53,477 nt of DNA, taken from the NCBI RefSeq assembly GCF_020907245.1, contig NZ_JAJJWH010000026.1:1-53477 (forward strand), given 5' to 3'. Of the stretch, positions 51,392 to 53,477 are shown piece by piece. The DNA is from Pontibacter harenae. GTDB taxonomy: Bacteria > Bacteroidota > Bacteroidia > Cytophagales > Hymenobacteraceae. Every line of letters starts with the position of its first letter. The first letter of the stretch is position 1. The position numbers were made by a program, and so were the translations under genes. The notes beneath the pieces are model-generated. The model saw nothing but the letters and a program-made list of their open reading frames with translations. It had not been told where the DNA came from and searched no databases.

Positions 51392-51782
51392 CCCTTAGCC
51401 TTTTCACCTTTTGCACAAGCTGCCTCATTTCCTCCGCTTTGGCAGGTTTCTGTATTATTCCCGACACCATCGGGTAGTCAACAACTCGGTTTATGTATGT
51501 TGAGTCAAGAGAGGAAGTCAGGATATAGATACTGCATTTTTTGTAAAGCTTAGGAGTGTGCGTCGCCATTGCATCCAAAAAATCCCAACCATCCATTACA
51601 GGCATATCCAGATCAAGGAGAATCAGGTCTGGTACGCTACTATTGCCACCTAGTCGTAAGGCTTCCAAAGCCCTTGTCCCAGACATGAAAATGCTAATGT
51701 CTAACGCAGCATCTTCTAAGAGCATCATGCTTTCTACCAAGAAGTTGCTTATATGGTCATTATCAACAATAAATATCTTCAT
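51381..51782 (-). CDS. CheY-like single-domain response regulator
   Basis: A 133-residue receiver domain without an output domain. The first loop has the acidic D7-x-D9 (IVDNDHISN), phosphoacceptor D57 lies in LILLDLDMPVMDGW, Thr/Ser in LTSS, and K in IIQKPAK. Its ATG directly follows the kinase stop codon (TAGATG), so it is co-translated with the multi-PAS kinase upstream and is its likely phosphate acceptor. It may pass the signal by protein contact. The convergent bacteriophytochrome is a second possible donor, as bacteriophytochromes often pair with such small regulators. Confidence 0.93.
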   Translation of the reverse strand: MKIFIVDNDHISNFLVESMMLLEDAALDISIFMSGTRALEALRLGGNSSVPDLILLDLDMPVMDGWDFLDAMATHTPKLYKKCSIYILTSSLDSTYINRVVDYPMVSGIIQKPAKAEEMRQLVQKVKRLRAAN

Positions 51783-53477
51783 CTACTGCTTAGGTAAGTA
51801 AAACTTATGTGCAGGCATGTAAAATTTAAAGCATGTACCTGTCCCTGCCTCGCTGTTCACCTCTATGCGGCCTCCCATTGCCTCCAAGTGGGTCTTAGTC
51901 AGGTACAGCCCGATTCCCCTGCCCTCCCTGCTGGTATGAAACCTTTTATAGAGTTTAAAGATGTTGTCCTTTGCCAACTTCATATCAAAGCCAGTGCCGT
52001 TGTCGGAGAAGGAAACGGTAACATGCCCTTCGGTATTGCCTCTCCCCTTTATCTCCACCTGCAGCGGGCGTTCCTCGCTTCTGTATTTGATGGCATTGGA
52101 GAGCAGGTTAAGAAACACGCTATAAAGGTAAGCTTTGTTACCCCTTACGGAAAGCCCCTCATCTATATCCATAATCACCTTGCCCCCACAACCCTTAATG
52201 GTTTCCTGAAGGGACTCCAGCACCTGCTCCAGCACAAGCCTAACCTGCAAAGGCTCCTGCTCCAAAGTTTCTTTGCCGTCCCTGATACTCAGGATCGTGT
52301 TCATGTCCTTTAAAACAGTGTCCAGATTGAGTATGCTTCGTTCAAAATTTGTCAGGCAATTGTCATAAAGCTTTGTACCCTTCTCGAGCCTTGGCAGCAT
52401 GCGGGCCAGCCCAAGGGCATTGGAGACAGGAGCCCTGAGGTTATGAGAGACGATATAAGTAAACTGCTGCAGATCGCTGTTTTTCCTATAAAGGTCTTCT
52501 GTCAGTTTGGACAGTTCTATCTTTGAGTTTTTAAGGGCTGTAATATCCGTCTGCACCTCAATAAAGCGCACAAGCTCACCGTTATCATCACAGATCGGGT
52601 TTATCTCCACATTAACCCATACCTCCTCCCCGTTTTTCTTTTCATTCAGCACCTCAAAAGAGATACCCTCACCACAAAAGAGCTTTTCCTGCTGAGAGTT
52701 GATTGCATCGGTGTCTGTTTTCTGGTTATGAAGCAGCTCAGAAGGTCTCTTTCCGATTGCTTCCTGCAAACTGTAGCCCATCAGTCTTGTGAAGCCCTCA
52801 TTAACCCATTCAATCCGCCAGTCCTTGTCGGCTATAAGCACGCTGCTGTTTGTTTTGCTTGCCACAAGGGAGAGTTTCTCCAGTTCCTGCCTTGTCCTCA
52901 CCTGCTCAGTCATGTCATCGAAATAAATTGACATACCCGCCGCCGACGGAAAGGCCTTTACCTGAAGCCAGTTGCCCACCTCCTTGAGGAAGGCGGTGAA
53001 ATGCACCGCTTTTCCCGTCTCGAAGGCCCGCAGATACTGGTTGTAAAACTCACCGCCAACCTGCTCAGGGAATACATCCCACAGGTTTTCACCTATGTGG
53101 CGTCTCTTGTCAAAGCCTGCCAACCTTTCGGCCTCCCTGTTGATGTAAGTGACGTTCCAGCCTCTATCGATGGTGAAGAAGGCATCGGTGATACTTTCGA
53201 ATACTGTGTTGAGCTTTTCAGCCTGGCGCCTGGCTGTCTCGTAAGAGCGCACCATCGGTGTAATGTCCTTTGCTACAGTCTGCACACTAATTACCTCCCC
53301 ATTTACAATGATGGGATATTTGGTGGCATCAAACACCCTCCGCTCTTTGCCTGCTGTTATAAGTTCCAGGTCAAACCTTAACCTGTTTCCCTGAAGTGCT
53401 TCCCGCAGCGAGGTTTCGCATACGTATACCATATCGGGAGGCAGGAACGAGGAAGCGGCAAAGCTCACAACCTCTCC
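51783..53477 (-). CDS. Multi-PAS sensor histidine kinase, partial at the window edge
   Basis: At least 564 residues, continuing beyond the window: the codons up to 53477 stay open (GEVVSFAASS), so the first GTG at 53468 is probably not the start. PAS domains: the end of one with a PAC motif (about 30-72), a second (FESITDAFFTIDRGWNVTYINREAERLAGFD), and a third (LIADKDWRIEWVNEGFTRLMGYS, with PAC at VEINPICDDNGELVRFIEVQTDIT). The HisKA box is FTYIVSHNLRAPVSN, and the ATPase has NLLSNAIKYRSEERP, SFSDNGTGFDMK and RGIGLYLTK. No membrane segment is seen in this part. The ATPase group resembles that of bphP. The stop abuts the start of the CheY-like gene. Confidence 0.92.
   Translation of the reverse strand, partial: GEVVSFAASSFLPPDMVYVCETSLREALQGNRLRFDLELITAGKERRVFDATKYPIIVNGEVISVQTVAKDITPMVRSYETARRQAEKLNTVFESITDAFFTIDRGWNVTYINREAERLAGFDKRRHIGENLWDVFPEQVGGEFYNQYLRAFETGKAVHFTAFLKEVGNWLQVKAFPSAAGMSIYFDDMTEQVRTRQELEKLSLVASKTNSSVLIADKDWRIEWVNEGFTRLMGYSLQEAIGKRPSELLHNQKTDTDAINSQQEKLFCGEGISFEVLNEKKNGEEVWVNVEINPICDDNGELVRFIEVQTDITALKNSKIELSKLTEDLYRKNSDLQQFTYIVSHNLRAPVSNALGLARMLPRLEKGTKLYDNCLTNFERSILNLDTVLKDMNTILSIRDGKETLEQEPLQVRLVLEQVLESLQETIKGCGGKVIMDIDEGLSVRGNKAYLYSVFLNLLSNAIKYRSEERPLQVEIKGRGNTEGHVTVSFSDNGTGFDMKLAKDNIFKLYKRFHTSREGRGIGLYLTKTHLEAMGGRIEVNSEAGTGTCFKFYMPAHKFYLPKQ

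Noticed and set aside
1..53477. CRISPR arrays, prophage, rRNA
   Set aside because: No regular direct repeats with spacers, no phage structural genes and no rRNA segments were seen.

Overview
The window comes from a member of the Bacteroidota, most likely a Hymenobacteraceae/Cytophagales lineage close to Pontibacter (genus is inference). The evidence is two SusC/SusD pairs, lipoproteins with late lipobox cysteines, many promoters of the Bacteroidota type (TTTG, 19-20 bp, TAnnTTTG), almost no Shine-Dalgarno sites, hybrid histidine kinases, and a ComEC without a C-terminal metallo-beta-lactamase domain. No rRNA, prophage or CRISPR array is visible.

Bases 1-16200 are mostly housekeeping genes in short units: two identical tRNA-Lys genes, a TPR/SH3 membrane protein, an SDR oxidoreductase, a RlmD/RumA-type rRNA methyltransferase, thiL, a GNAT-comEC pair, phoH, a SAM hydrolase, an ABM monooxygenase, an exported haem catalase behind a perfect 17-bp palindrome, hemA plus an ankyrin protein, a LuxR-type regulator with a degenerate receiver, hscB and tRNA-Leu. 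Bases 16217-18000 look decayed or recently acquired: an AT-rich acetyltransferase lies among broken reading frames.

Bases 18000-28100 hold the first accessory block: a SusC/SusD/small lipoprotein operon, a divergently transcribed secreted protein ending in a Hint (hedgehog/intein) autoprocessing domain, and two enzymes with twin-arginine signals (a PLP aminotransferase and a flavin amine oxidase). Very long perfect hairpins separate these units.

Bases 28100-36000 hold a hybrid histidine kinase with a C-terminal Hpt domain, convergent with a sigma-54 activator, a small exported protein with sigma-54-like and enhancer-like sites upstream, a DinB-family gene, and an IS982-type insertion sequence with a frameshifted transposase. 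An intergenic element of about 135 bp occurs twice, at 28653 and 35841.

Bases 36000-48460 form the most interesting region. A second SusC/SusD pair is grouped not with glycan enzymes but with phosphorus-releasing ones: a Ca2+-dependent PI-PLC-like phosphodiesterase, a purple-acid-phosphatase-like enzyme, two CehA/McbA-type PHP hydrolases, and a fusion of a GDPD/PI-PLC-like domain to an alkaline phosphatase. All carry export signals. I infer a surface and periplasmic system that binds phospholipid head groups or other phosphodiesters, cleaves them to phosphomonoesters and then releases phosphate.

Bases 48460-53477 carry a bacteriophytochrome kinase, convergent with a CheY-like regulator and a multi-PAS histidine kinase that runs off the window.
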